DNA from: Thermoleophilia bacterium
Lineage (GTDB): Bacteria; Actinomycetota; Thermoleophilia; UBA2241
NCBI GenBank assembly: GCA_041393415.1
Contig: JAWKKE010000001.1
Location: 744,001-808,000 of the forward strand
Direction: 5' to 3'
Length of the DNA stretch: 64,000 nt
The translations under genes were made by a program, and so were the position numbers. Position 1 is the stretch's first letter; each line of letters begins with the position of its first letter. Under the pieces are notes generated by a model. That model worked only from the letters and a program-made list of their open reading frames with translations, was not told the origin of the DNA and searched no databases. Below, piece by piece: positions 26,119 to 34,935 of the stretch.

Positions 26119-26635
26119 GAGATCCTCCCCCGGTGCGCTGGCTCGGCCGGGGCAACGCGCTGGGATCGAACACGCTTCTGATGGCGTGCAGGACACGCAT
26201 CGCCGCATCCACAGACTCCTGGTCGATCTCCTCAGCCAGAAGGGACTCACGCGCGTGCACCCGCGCGTGGAAGTCGAGCATCAGGTCGCGGCCAGCGGGC
26301 GTGAGTAGCACCGGCCGCCGGCGCCCGTCCCGCTCGTCGTCCTCGCGCGAAACTAGCTCGAGGCGCTCCAGACCGGCGACCAGCCGCGTCACTGCAGCCG
26401 GGTCGACGGCCAGCTCGCGCGCCAGCGCCGAGGTCGTGGACCGGCCGCCGGCAAGCGCGAGCAGCCTCAGCACCTCGAGTTGCGCCCCAGACAGGCCGAA
26501 CTCGGCCGTCACCTCCCGCATGAGGAGCCGATACGTGAGCATCACCTCACGAAAGAGGTGCAGATAGCTGCCTCTCGGGTCGTGCTCGAAGAGGCCGGCA
26601 TTGTCAGCAGAGATCGGCAGTTGGCCCATGACCAT
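26111..26635 (-). CDS. MarR-family transcriptional regulator
   Basis: 174 residues. The winged helix is clear: LSGAQLEVLRLLALAGGRST, SALARELAVDPAAVTRLVAG (recognition helix), then the wing LVSREDDERDGRRRPVLLTP. Flanking helices provide the dimer interface. Its last codons overlap the GTG of the DUF4405-type gene, so the three genes (MarR, membrane protein, ferredoxin) are one operon and probably autoregulated in response to a small ligand or redox signal. The ATG at 26635 lies seven bases after TATCAT, suggesting a leaderless transcript; a second ATG two codons later is possible. Confidence 0.85.
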   Translation of the reverse strand: MVMGQLPISADNAGLFEHDPRGSYLHLFREVMLTYRLLMREVTAEFGLSGAQLEVLRLLALAGGRSTTSALARELAVDPAAVTRLVAGLERLELVSREDDERDGRRRPVLLTPAGRDLMLDFHARVHARESLLAEEIDQESVDAAMRVLHAIRSVFDPSALPRPSQRTGGGSRG

Positions 26636-26642
26636 ATGATTG

Positions 26643-26664
26643 ATGATAGCAATGACCTTGTCAA
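26643..26664 (-). promoter_or_regulatory. Probable promoter of the MarR operon
   Basis: On the minus strand TTGACA (26664-26659) lies upstream of TATCAT (26648-26643), which is seven bases from the ATG at 26635. The 10 bp spacing between the two boxes is too short for both to belong to one classical promoter, so only the TATCAT box is likely used, giving a leaderless message. Confidence 0.35.
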
Positions 26665-27287
26665 GTAGCTGCTCGCTTTCTGCCGCGAAGGCCGTGCGGC
26701 CTCAGCCCAAAGACCATCGCCGCTCAACGTAGCGCTCCTCCCGCATCGCCGCCACGATGTCGTCGCGATCACTCGCGGTCTCGGTCGCGCTCCTTGCCCT
26801 TGCTTCCGCCACCGCAAACGTCACCGGCGACTCCGTTGCTGACAACGTAGCCACGTCATTGCCCGGCTCCGGCGACTCGCTTTGGGCCACAGTCTGGATC
26901 TCCAGTCTTGAGCGTCGCGCAGACGCTCGGGAAGGGCGGGGCGCAATCATGGTGGCCGGACGGAATCGGCACCAGCGCTGGCAGTCTGGCGCACGATAGC
27001 TGCAGATGTCTCCGTCCCTGATTCTGCAGAGGAAGACAGCACCCCCAGGGCGACGCACGCATGTGCTGCTGGCCTCAGCGCGCACAGGTCTTGTTGACGT
27101 CACGGGCCGGGGAAACACGGTCATATGCAGCGTCTTCCTACTAGACGCCGACGCCGTGCCGACGCGCCACAAGCGACCGCGCGCGTGCAGTCACGTCGAA
27201 GTGCGAGCGTCGGGTAGCTATCGCGTCAAGCGTGGACCGCATACAGGAGACGCTCCGATGTGCAAGAGGCCGCTGTCGCTCACGCCC
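26665..27287. other. Spacer of about 620 bp without a convincing gene
   Basis: Small frames exist (26757-26999 plus, 26702-27172 minus), but they are Arg/Ser-rich and have no support. The only structure I see is the CCGAC-N6-CCGAC motif at 27148-27163. Confidence 0.4.
27148..27163 (+). promoter_or_regulatory. CCGAC-N6-CCGAC spacer motif, copy 1
   Basis: CCGACgccgtgCCGAC. One of five plus-strand copies in spacers of element A, each with exactly 11 bp between half-sites. Lies just 3' of the FG-GAP gene. Confidence 0.45.
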
Positions 27288-29270
27288 TTACTTGACTACC
27301 AACTTCGCCTTCCCGACCTTGCTCTGCTCGTTTCCAGCTAAGTCTCTTGCGTAGACCTTCCACGTATAGGTTCCCCGTGCCAGCGTGCACCGAAAGCGAC
27401 AAGACGTGTCTCTGTTTGTCGACCGCAGGCCGAGTGTCAGTGTCTGCTTCAAAGTTCCTCCACGGAAGATCTTCACAGTGACCTTCGCCTTAGGGGAGAC
27501 ACGGTCATTGACGCGATACGGCAGAGACACCTTTCGGCTCCTCACGACAGAGACGGCAGCGAGCGCTCTGCAGACTGGGAGAGTCCTGTCAATCCGTACC
27601 ACTATGCTGTGCTCTTGCTCGACTTGACCAGCACGATCCACCGAGTAGTACCCGACGGTGGTCAGCCCATTAGCCCAAGCGAAGCGAGGCCCATCCGGCC
27701 TGTAGACCTGAAAGACGTCGCCAACTCCGAGACGGATGTAGGTTACGTCTACTCCGGAAATAACATCAGATGGGGCAAGCAGAACCTCAGTCATGTCACG
27801 ATTCCAGCCAGCGCTGTTAGCGGGCGGAGACAGGCTGGCCACTGTTTCCGGAGGCGTACGATCGAGCGGGCAGATCAGAGCAAGCTCCTCGCTGTCCTCA
27901 TCACGCGCGGGAGTCGCGGGAGCCCCGATAAGACCGACTTCCCCGGATAGAGCGACTGCGGTGCCGAAGTACCGCACAACGCGAGTGGCAGTCACATGTT
28001 TCTGTCGTTCGAGCCACTCATCACCCGAACGCTCAAAGACGTAGGCGGCTCCCTGAGCTGAGTCGCCACGTACGTCAGCACTTGGCGCTCCGATGAGGAT
28101 CGAGTCGCCCGAGACGGCCACCGATTCTCCGAATTTGTCGCCAAACGCACCGTCGCTCGCCGTCAGTTTCTGCTGCAGCGTCCAGCGCAGATCACTGCGC
28201 ACATAGACACACACGGAGCCTTGGCTGTCGTTGTCACCTACGCCGTCGCTCGCGGAGCCAACCACGGCGATGTCTCCGGAGAGCGCGACCGATTCGCCGA
28301 AACGGTCGTAGGACGCACCGTCGACATCGGTCAGCTTGGCTTGCGATCGCCAGGTCCCCCCTGCACGCACGAACACGTAGGCCGATCCCTGACCGAAGTT
28401 GCCGCCGACGGCATCGCTCCAATCGCCGACTAGGGCGGTGTCACCCGAGAGAGCTACGGACGTGCCGAAGTCCGAGTACGTGGACGCACCCGGTGCGGTC
28501 AGTCTGGCCTGCTGACTCCAGTTGCGATCTCGACGAGTAAAGACATAGGCTGCGCCACGAAAGGAATAGGCGCCGGTGGCGCCGACGAGCGCCGTGTCTC
28601 CGGCGAGAGCAACCGACCTGCCAAAGAAATCGTTCGCCTGGCCGTCCGCCGCAAGCAGCTTGCGCTGCAGGTCCCAGTGTGACGCGATACGAACGAAGAC
28701 GTAGGCCGACCCCCGGTTGTCGGCGGCGTAGGGTCCGGGAACACCATCGTCTCCGTACGCTCCAACCAATGCCGTGTCGCCGTCGAGAGCCACTGAGATT
28801 CCGAACGCATGGGTGGCCTTGCCGTCGGGGGCCGTGAGTGCAGCCTGCAGCAGCCAACTCGAACCCGAGCGCACAAAGACATACGCCGCGCCCACGTTCA
28901 GCTCGCCGTCTGGCGAGTCGACACCCGGCGCACCCACTAGGGCAGTATCACCGTCGAGCGCGACCGCGTAGCCGAATGCGTCGCCGACCTTGCCCGCCCT
29001 CAGCTCAGCCCTCTGCAGAGCCAGCAATGCCGACGATTCCTGCGCTGCTCGAGCTGCGCACCCGTTGGCCTCCAAAGCCGAGGCGGCGGCGGTCGCGAAT
29101 ACGAGCATCACGCACGCAATCAGCGAGGACACGAGCAACGTAGGGAAGAGACGCGCGAGATACCCTCGCAAGACCCAGAACGCTCGCACCCAACAGTAGA
29201 CGACGTCTCGCAAAGAGGAGACCTCCGCACCGAAGACCGCAACACGCCGAAATCGCTCGCGATCACACAC
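27288..29270 (-). CDS. Secreted FG-GAP repeat protein
   Basis: 660 residues from the GTG at 29270 (GGGGG upstream; a shorter start near the hydrophobic segment is possible). The signal region is LLVSSLIACVMLVFATAAAS, cleaved before EANGCAARA. Residues about 80-450 contain seven FG-GAP-type units of the form FGxSVALSGDTALVGAxx...GAAYVFxRxGxxW, which fold as a beta-propeller. After this come a domain with DRTPPET and GYYSVDRAGQVEQEHSIVVR (OmpL47/bacterial-Ig-like) and a C-terminal beta region (GTYTWKVYARDLAGNEQS). Extracellular or surface protein of unknown ligand. It lies 25 bp after a truncated NUDIX gene on the same strand. Confidence 0.8.
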   Translation of the reverse strand: MCDRERFRRVAVFGAEVSSLRDVVYCWVRAFWVLRGYLARLFPTLLVSSLIACVMLVFATAAASALEANGCAARAAQESSALLALQRAELRAGKVGDAFGYAVALDGDTALVGAPGVDSPDGELNVGAAYVFVRSGSSWLLQAALTAPDGKATHAFGISVALDGDTALVGAYGDDGVPGPYAADNRGSAYVFVRIASHWDLQRKLLAADGQANDFFGRSVALAGDTALVGATGAYSFRGAAYVFTRRDRNWSQQARLTAPGASTYSDFGTSVALSGDTALVGDWSDAVGGNFGQGSAYVFVRAGGTWRSQAKLTDVDGASYDRFGESVALSGDIAVVGSASDGVGDNDSQGSVCVYVRSDLRWTLQQKLTASDGAFGDKFGESVAVSGDSILIGAPSADVRGDSAQGAAYVFERSGDEWLERQKHVTATRVVRYFGTAVALSGEVGLIGAPATPARDEDSEELALICPLDRTPPETVASLSPPANSAGWNRDMTEVLLAPSDVISGVDVTYIRLGVGDVFQVYRPDGPRFAWANGLTTVGYYSVDRAGQVEQEHSIVVRIDRTLPVCRALAAVSVVRSRKVSLPYRVNDRVSPKAKVTVKIFRGGTLKQTLTLGLRSTNRDTSCRFRCTLARGTYTWKVYARDLAGNEQSKVGKAKLVVK

Positions 29271-29295
29271 CCGTCCCCCTCACCGTTGGTCAACC

Positions 29296-29538
29296 CTACA
29301 TCGTCGAAAGAGAGTCGAGTACGAGCGCCGGGGGCTGAGACAGCCAAGGTCCGCCGAGCTCCTCAGTGAGCTCTCGAGCAAGACACTCCTCGGGGCTCTC
29401 CCCAGGCTCGAGCTTGCCTCCGGGCAGCTCCCAGTGACCGGCGAGACGATCACCGACGGGGCGACGGGCGAGGAGAACATCGTCGCCTCGCAGGAGGATG
29501 GCGGCGGTCACCACCGTTGCGTTGTCGTTCACCACCAC
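29296..29538 (-). pseudogene. Truncated NUDIX (MutT-like) hydrolase
   Basis: 80 residues. The N-terminal half of a MutT domain is intact: VVTAAILLRGDDVLLARRPV, GHWELPGGKLEPGESPEE and the NUDIX box GGKLEPGESPEECLARELTE with EELGG. After the box only 17 residues remain (ending LVLDSLSTM) instead of the usual 50-60, so the C-terminal sheet is missing. It is probably inactive, or part of a broken gene. It lies between the DUF6884 gene and the FG-GAP gene on the same strand. Confidence 0.65.
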
Positions 29539-29572
29539 CCCCTGCTATCGCCACTGTGCGTCATGGCGCGAC

Positions 29573-31417
29573 CTACTTCTCGCTGAGGACAATCACATCC
29601 TGCGACGTGAGATCGACGAGCACCGTGTCCAACGCTTTGAAGTTGCCCTGGAACCATTTCTTGAGGGCGACTCCGCCCATGATCCTCGCTGTGTGGTTCG
29701 AGTTGGCGCTCCGGTTGATCTGGGCATCGATCTCCTCGCCCTCACGGCCGAGACGAAGACGTACCGGCCCCTCCGTCGCGCGGACGTAACCGTCGTACTT
29801 TCGGGTGACATTGAAGAAGCCCGTGTTGGAGTACGTCTTCTGCAGGGTCAGCGGGAAGATCCGTGGTCCACCCTCGGTCGTGATCGAGCGTGTCGGGGTC
29901 GCGTCCACACGTCTCGGCTGCTCGGAGCCGACCTCCTCGCGAGCGATGCGCCGTCGCAGTTGTGTAAGCCGCTCGCGTGCTGGCGTGACGGCCATGTGCC
30001 TGAGATTGAGCGGAGGGTCGAGCCAGGCAAGTACCTGGCGTTCGAGATTCTCAAGCGTGTCACGGTGATCGTGCGGATAGATGGCCAGCGAGAGGTGCTC
30101 GCGCATCCACTCGGTGAGTGCCAGTTCAGACGACTCGGTGATGGCCATCGAGTCCTGCACCTGCACATCGAGCTGTGCAAAGAGCATCGAAGCCAGCGTC
30201 CATCGGAAGGTCGACATGCGCACCTTTCCATGTAGGTGCATCTGGTCGATGCGCGTGCCAAGCGTGTTGTCGCTGGGCTTTCCGGACGGCCACCGCGTGG
30301 CTCCTGCCTGGCCGACATAGATCCGACCGGCACTGATGTCGTGACCAAGGCCTTCAGCGAGGTCGTGAGCGCCGTCCGCATCGACGAACCAGGCGTAGAG
30401 GCCGGGCTGGTCAAGACTCGCAACTCCGTTTGGCCACTCACGAGCCGTCACAACCGTTGGCGCCTCATCGAGGGCCGCGATGGCCTTCAGTACGTCCTCG
30501 TCGTCGCACTTGGGTACGGTGCCTGGAGGCGCCGTCGCTGCCGTTGCAGCCATATCGGCAAACGCGGCTGGGGCCTCGGCGCAGGCTGCGGCCGCGTGGT
30601 CTGCTTTCGCATAGAACGCCAACTGCTCGCCCAAGCTCAAACCCGCCGTCGGCTGCTCCACGGTGGCACCTCGTTCTCGCAGTCCATCGACCAGTCCAAA
30701 GTTCGCGTAGTTCGCGCCGGCGTGGATCTCGAAGGTACGGTCAGCGCACGACCCGAGGGCGGCCTCAATCTGGCTGAGAACCTTGTCGGCCCAGGCGCGT
30801 CGCTCTGCTCGAGACATGTCGTTGAGCGTGACATCGTAGGGATCGATTTCCGTCTCCGGTCGCAGCAAACCGTGCAGAGCCGAGAGAATGAACCAGCGTT
30901 CGCAAGTGCGCTCCACGTGGGCACGGCGACCGCGGAACAGCGGCGAGACGTAGAGTTCGGCCGCTGGCGCAGCGTGACCTAGCTTCTTCTTGACGCAGCC
31001 GACGAGCCCGATCCTGCAACTCGACCCGGTCTCAGGCGTCACCGACGCTAGCGGCGTTGTCTCTGTGGAATCGTGACCCGTAGCCGTCGGTGTCGCGGGG
31101 CAGTCGCTGGCAGCGCGGACCACCGTTGAGTCCCGCGGGCCTCGGACGCAGCATCTGTGCGTCTTCACTGTGGCCGCGCCAAGGCGTTCCGCCTTGGCCT
31201 GTGCCTCAGTGAGGCTAGCGAAGGGGCCTAGCCAACGACCGTGAGCAGGGTCTGTGCCTGCGCCACTGCGACCGTGGCCATCGCAGCAGAAGCCACAGGA
31301 TGCTTCGTGAACGACGGCTTTGTGAGGTCCGGCCTGCCAGTTCTCGTAAACCCAGTAACCCACGAAACCCTCGCGTCCATTGAAGCGAGCCGCGTCGGAG
31401 AGTGGCGCAAACGGCAT
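29573..31417 (-). CDS. DUF6884 plus GIY-YIG-like multidomain protein (putative defence)
   Basis: 614 residues with four regions. Residues 1-95: a Cys/His-rich N-terminal module (GFVGYWVYENWQAGPHKAVV, HEASCGFCCDGHGR, KTHRCC). About 130-260: a DUF6884 domain, with GLVGCVKKKLGHAAPAAELY, SPLF, WFILSALHGLLRPETEID and the PYDVTLNDMSR end. About 335-420: GIY-YIG-like catalytic segment GLYAWFVDADG ... GRIYVGQAGATRW, then TRIDQMHLHGKVR. About 530-614: a beta-rich C-terminus (FFNVTRKYDGYVRATEGPVR, ALKKWFQGNFKALDTVLVDL). DUF6884 with a GIY-YIG nuclease suggests a nucleic-acid-targeting accessory or defence protein. The ATG at 31417 follows GAGGGG at short spacing. Flanked by other nuclease cargo. Confidence 0.75.
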   Translation of the reverse strand: MPFAPLSDAARFNGREGFVGYWVYENWQAGPHKAVVHEASCGFCCDGHGRSGAGTDPAHGRWLGPFASLTEAQAKAERLGAATVKTHRCCVRGPRDSTVVRAASDCPATPTATGHDSTETTPLASVTPETGSSCRIGLVGCVKKKLGHAAPAAELYVSPLFRGRRAHVERTCERWFILSALHGLLRPETEIDPYDVTLNDMSRAERRAWADKVLSQIEAALGSCADRTFEIHAGANYANFGLVDGLRERGATVEQPTAGLSLGEQLAFYAKADHAAAACAEAPAAFADMAATAATAPPGTVPKCDDEDVLKAIAALDEAPTVVTAREWPNGVASLDQPGLYAWFVDADGAHDLAEGLGHDISAGRIYVGQAGATRWPSGKPSDNTLGTRIDQMHLHGKVRMSTFRWTLASMLFAQLDVQVQDSMAITESSELALTEWMREHLSLAIYPHDHRDTLENLERQVLAWLDPPLNLRHMAVTPARERLTQLRRRIAREEVGSEQPRRVDATPTRSITTEGGPRIFPLTLQKTYSNTGFFNVTRKYDGYVRATEGPVRLRLGREGEEIDAQINRSANSNHTARIMGGVALKKWFQGNFKALDTVLVDLTSQDVIVLSEK

Positions 31418-31737
31418 CGCCCCTCATGGTTGGAAGGCCATTCTACAGGGAGACCGTGACAGACAGCGCTCCGATGCGCCGTTGACAGGTGCCTGAAGCC
31501 CTTCCCCCTAGAACCTCGCCGCGCTGTTTGATGAGCGTGCACAGGTCAAGGAGACGTCACGGGCAGATGGAAGTGCGCCGTTTGCAGCGGCTTCGCTCAG
31601 CGAGCCGACGCACAGCCGACGCCACGCCGCCGTCAGCCCGATGCAAACCTCCTGCGTAGCGGCGTGCGACAGCCCTTCGTACAGCCACCTCCACCGTGCC
31701 CGCAAGCGCAAACGACGGGCTCGCGAACCCGGCGACG
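31418..31737. other. Spacer of 320 bp between cargo genes
   Basis: No gene. It contains tgcagcggcttcgctcagcg (31583-31602) followed by motif copy 2 (31605-31620); a very similar block is at 33910-33950. Confidence 0.5.
31605..31620 (+). promoter_or_regulatory. CCGAC-N6-CCGAC spacer motif, copy 2
   Basis: CCGACgcacagCCGAC, directly after a short hairpin (CGCTcAGCG). It lies past the stop codon of the SAP-nuclease gene and upstream of the DUF6884 gene. Confidence 0.5.
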
Positions 31738-33534
31738 CTAGGCTCTTCCTGCTCGCTGTAGGTCGCGTGCGGTCACGCGTCCGGCGTGCAGCACGGCGCC
31801 GATCGGATACGTATCTATCGGACGCTCATCCTGCCACTTCCTCGCGAACGCAAGGAGGTCACGCGCCTCGATGACGGCAAGCGGTACGTCCAGCGGGCTC
31901 TCAATCGCAGCGAGCTTCACCTCGATCCCGTCGGCGAAACTGTGCGCGATGATGAGGTAGCCCGCAAACTGCTCTGCGCGCCGGGACTTGGCCAGCGTCG
32001 AGATGTAGTTGCGCACCTGCAGCCGATGTTGGATGGGGAGCGTGTAGGGCGGCCACAGGGTAGTCTTGCACTCGTAGCAGAAGAAGGCACCGCTCTCGTC
32101 CACGAGCACGCCATCTGGCTCCTCGCGACCAGCCTTCTGCGTCTTCGTATCGAGCCGCAAGAGGTTCTTGAAGATGTAGCGGGTCGCGCGCTCGAAGTCC
32201 AGGCCCATACGGCTCGCACTCATCCCATCCGATACGACTTGAGGAGGGTAGGCGTGCGTGTCTTGGCGGCTCAGCTCATCATAGACCTCAAGCAGGTCTT
32301 TGGCGGTCAGCTCACTCGGCTGCGCGTCCGCTTCAGCGACGTGACAGATGATGGACTCGATGAGTTCAGGCTTGTTGGCCGTCCGATTGAGTCCCATCTT
32401 CCCGGCGAGTGCGACAAGCTCGCCCTTGGACAGCGTCGCCAGGACGCTGTGCGAGTTGAACCGACTCTCGGCGAGGCGCGCGATCTTGGCGGCCTTGGAT
32501 CCCGTCTTTGGTAGCCCGAGAGCCTGCAATGCGTCGCCGAGCTGGAATATCCCGAGCTCATCAAGCAGATCGACAACTGCCTCATCACCGAGCGATTCCG
32601 TCTCCGGGGCCACCTCCTCGACAGGAGGCGCGACCTCAGTGACGGCGATGTCAGCATCGGACCTGAAATGGTCGACGATGCGGTAGACGCGATCTTCCTT
32701 GTTGCCCGACTTAGGCAGGCCGAGTTTCGCGAGCAGTCCGACGAGCTCGACGGTGCCGAGCGCGGAGAGCACCGTGCGCGTCGCAATCTCGTTCTCGATG
32801 AGGCGTGCCACGAGTTCGGCGCTTGAACCGGCGGTCTTGAGGCCCGCGTCCTTGAGCGCTATCACCAGTTGATTCTTCGTCAGGCTCTCGAACAGGCGCT
32901 GGCGCTGCTTCAGGCGCATGTCGAAGCCCCACAGCTGCAGGAGACTGTCGGAGGTCTCGTCGGAGAGCGTGAAGTAGCTCTCGCCATCGGCGCAGCAGAC
33001 CAAGACGATGCCCTCGTTGGTCAGGAAGGCGAGTCCGTCCTCGTACTCGGAGGCCACGAACTTGAGACGCCCGATCTCGGCGTGAGCCATGATCATCTGG
33101 TGCTCGGTGCGCGTGATGCCAAGCTCGCTACGAAGCACGCGCAGCAGGTTGGCCTCGCTCTCCTTGAGATCGTCTTCGAACTCCCAGGCGGCTTCCAGCA
33201 TCTTCGCGTAGAGACTGTAGTTCTTCTTCGCGTTCTTGAGATCGAGGCTCGCCGACGCCTCCACGTAGTCATGTATGCGCCTCTTCACGCTGGCCTTGAG
33301 ATCATCCGTGCGGATACGGTGGTCTTCCGCATCCAAGAGCACTTCTAGGATCGTGTCCGTAGGCGGCGTGCGGAACTCGATATTGCGCTTCACGCTCTCG
33401 TAGTTGCCAAGGACGCGACTCAGATCGCGCAGGATCTTATCCGCGTCGAGCCCCACAATCTCCGAGATCTTGCCCTTGGCGAGGCGGCGTAGGTCGCCCT
33501 TGGAGTAGTCCTTCAGGATGTCGAAGTTGTTCAT
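31738..33534 (-). CDS. SAP-repeat PD-(D/E)XK nuclease (putative defence)
   Basis: 598 residues from the ATG at 33534, with GGGGAGGAAG upstream; a start 13 codons earlier lacks one. The N-terminal 200 residues are helical and charged. About 205-430: four SAP-like helix-extension-helix units (LTKNQLVIALKDAGLKTAGS, VELVGLLAKLGLPKSGNKED, LGDALQALGLPKTGSKAAKI, KGELVALAGKMGLNRTANKP), which normally bind DNA. The C-terminal 150 residues are a PD-(D/E)XK nuclease: GLDFERATRYIF (Glu), EPDGVLVDESGAFFCYECKT with D...ECK as the metal-binding residues, then a Gln/Arg helix. Repeated SAP units on a restriction-like nuclease suggest a DNA-sensing effector. Cytoplasmic; stands alone between spacer motifs. 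Confidence 0.75.
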   Translation of the reverse strand: MNNFDILKDYSKGDLRRLAKGKISEIVGLDADKILRDLSRVLGNYESVKRNIEFRTPPTDTILEVLLDAEDHRIRTDDLKASVKRRIHDYVEASASLDLKNAKKNYSLYAKMLEAAWEFEDDLKESEANLLRVLRSELGITRTEHQMIMAHAEIGRLKFVASEYEDGLAFLTNEGIVLVCCADGESYFTLSDETSDSLLQLWGFDMRLKQRQRLFESLTKNQLVIALKDAGLKTAGSSAELVARLIENEIATRTVLSALGTVELVGLLAKLGLPKSGNKEDRVYRIVDHFRSDADIAVTEVAPPVEEVAPETESLGDEAVVDLLDELGIFQLGDALQALGLPKTGSKAAKIARLAESRFNSHSVLATLSKGELVALAGKMGLNRTANKPELIESIICHVAEADAQPSELTAKDLLEVYDELSRQDTHAYPPQVVSDGMSASRMGLDFERATRYIFKNLLRLDTKTQKAGREEPDGVLVDESGAFFCYECKTTLWPPYTLPIQHRLQVRNYISTLAKSRRAEQFAGYLIIAHSFADGIEVKLAAIESPLDVPLAVIEARDLLAFARKWQDERPIDTYPIGAVLHAGRVTARDLQRAGRA

Positions 33535-34020
33535 GCAGCTTCCTCCCCGCCCACCTTGAACCGTCCCTGACACGGACCCTCAACCCCCAAGACACGCCCA
33601 ACACGTGCGACTCACACCGCATGTCGAAAGCCGCGCGAGGAGTTCAGTCTATCCCGCAACACCGCAATCGCATGATATTCCCCATGCGAAGTAGGTGAGA
33701 AGACCCGGCAAGGCGTGAGATTAGAGGGAACGCGCGGCCTGCCGCGTTCGCAGGGTTCGTGTTGCACGCGGCCGCCGCGCGTGCTCACCATGCCGTCGCG
33801 AAGGACAGCACCGCGGCGAGCCCTACGACGAGCCTCCCGCAGGTGCGCGAGCGCTGGCCGAGCCCGCAGAGGTCTTCACGTTCGCCACAAACGCCGAAAC
33901 GACGACGTGTGCAGCGGTTTCGCCTGGCGAGCCGACCTACGGCCGACGCCGCGACACACTGCTGTGGGCCGCGCGCTGCTGCCTGTTGCCATGGAGGGCG
34001 ACGCGCAGGTCGCCGCGGCT
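33535..34020. other. Spacer of 486 bp between cargo genes
   Basis: No gene that I trust. Contains gtgcagcggtttcgcctggcg and motif copy 3 (33932-33947), which parallels the spacer at 31583-31620. Confidence 0.5.
33932..33947 (+). promoter_or_regulatory. CCGAC-N6-CCGAC spacer motif, copy 3
   Basis: CCGACctacggCCGAC. The 20 bases before it (gcagcggtttcgcctggcga) resemble those before copy 2, so the repeat unit is longer than the core motif. Confidence 0.5.
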
Positions 34021-34644
34021 CTAGCTAGACGGCAGATTGTAGTCCGTCGCGTCCTCGATCGAGCCATAGACATCATCGGAGAGCCAGTGGCACCAGAGCT
34101 TCCTGCCCGGTACGTGCAGACGCCGCGAGTAGGCACCGCGCTTAGACCAAGCGGCCACCTCACAACGCGGGTATGAGGTACCGCTCAGCTTCATCACGGC
34201 CTCGAGCGCCGGGATCAGATCGGTATCGGTCGACATCATCACGCCGATGTCGTACTCGTGAGCAACCGCCATGGTCACGAAGTCAACGGCGAGGGCGACA
34301 TCGATGCCCTTCTCCTGCGCCGGCTCGTCGGGCCAATCGGTCGGATAGCGCAGGGTACGGGTGATGACCGTGACGAGACCCCGGCCGCGGCGCTCCTGAG
34401 CGGCCGATTGGCGCATGTTGGCTCCATAGGCGCGAGGTTGTTTGGCTGAATCCGGACGCCCGCGGTAGACACGCACCCCAGCAACGTGGCTCTCCTCGGG
34501 ATGGCGCGCAACGATGGCCTCCGCGAGCTGCAGCGGATCAATCTGTCCGTAGCGACTGGGGTCACCGCGCAAGCCGAACGCTTCACGCGCTCCGTTGTAG
34601 ACGTTCTGGTAGTCGAGAAAGACGACCGCGCGCGCCGAGCTCAT
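34021..34644 (-). CDS. NYN-domain (LabA/PIN-like) RNase
   Basis: 207 residues from the ATG at 34644, seven bases after GGAGGGTG; the GTG one codon earlier is less likely. The NYN acidic positions are visible: VVFLDYQNVYNGA (first Asp and Asn), KGIDVALAVDFVTMAV (Asp pair, about residue 120) and GVMMSTDTDLIPALEAV (Asp-x-Asp). These fold like PIN nucleases and cut RNA. An extra loop (RGRPDSAKQPRAYGANMRQS) is typical of the bacterial branch. NYN proteins occur in defence islands and in RNA turnover. An intrinsic-terminator-like hairpin lies immediately before its ribosome binding site. Confidence 0.8.
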   Translation of the reverse strand: MSSARAVVFLDYQNVYNGAREAFGLRGDPSRYGQIDPLQLAEAIVARHPEESHVAGVRVYRGRPDSAKQPRAYGANMRQSAAQERRGRGLVTVITRTLRYPTDWPDEPAQEKGIDVALAVDFVTMAVAHEYDIGVMMSTDTDLIPALEAVMKLSGTSYPRCEVAAWSKRGAYSRRLHVPGRKLWCHWLSDDVYGSIEDATDYNLPSS

Positions 34645-34655
34645 CACCCTCCAAA

Positions 34656-34696
34656 GAAAAACCCCGCCAGTTCAGGCGTGAGCCCGGACGGCGGGG
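34656..34696 (-). terminator. Rho-independent terminator or attenuator directly upstream of the NYN gene
   Basis: On the minus strand CCCCGCC (34696-34690) pairs with GGCGGGG (34668-34662) and is followed by TTTTTC (34661-34656) and then the NYN ribosome binding site and ATG (34644). There is no room for a promoter between, so it either ends transcription from 35187 or attenuates the NYN transcript. The rest of 34697-34935 shows no gene. Confidence 0.65.
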
Positions 34697-34935
34697 AGCA
34701 GTGACGGCATTGTACCGTACGATTGTCGGAAGGCAAGCACCTCATCTTGAGTCGTCCACCGTGGCCACGCGCAGGTGGCTGCCTCGCCAGACTGCCGGAG
34801 CCCTCGGCGGGCGCTGGCTCGGGCGGGAGACGCCCACTCCATGCCGTTCAAGCAGTCGCGCTGCCTGGGCGTGGATGCGATAGCCAAGCGGAGGCCCGTT
34901 CGGCGACGCATCTCGCATGTGACAACCGTGGATGC

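Noticed and set aside
26702..27172. Minus- and plus-strand frames in the spacer after the MarR gene, including a signal-peptide-like start at 26757
   Set aside because: Ser/Arg-rich, no ribosome binding site and no motif; kept as spacer.
27288..29270. Possible tandem or CRISPR-like DNA repeats
   Set aside because: The periodicity comes from protein-level FG-GAP units of unequal DNA sequence; no identical short repeats with spacers. No CRISPR array seen anywhere in the window.
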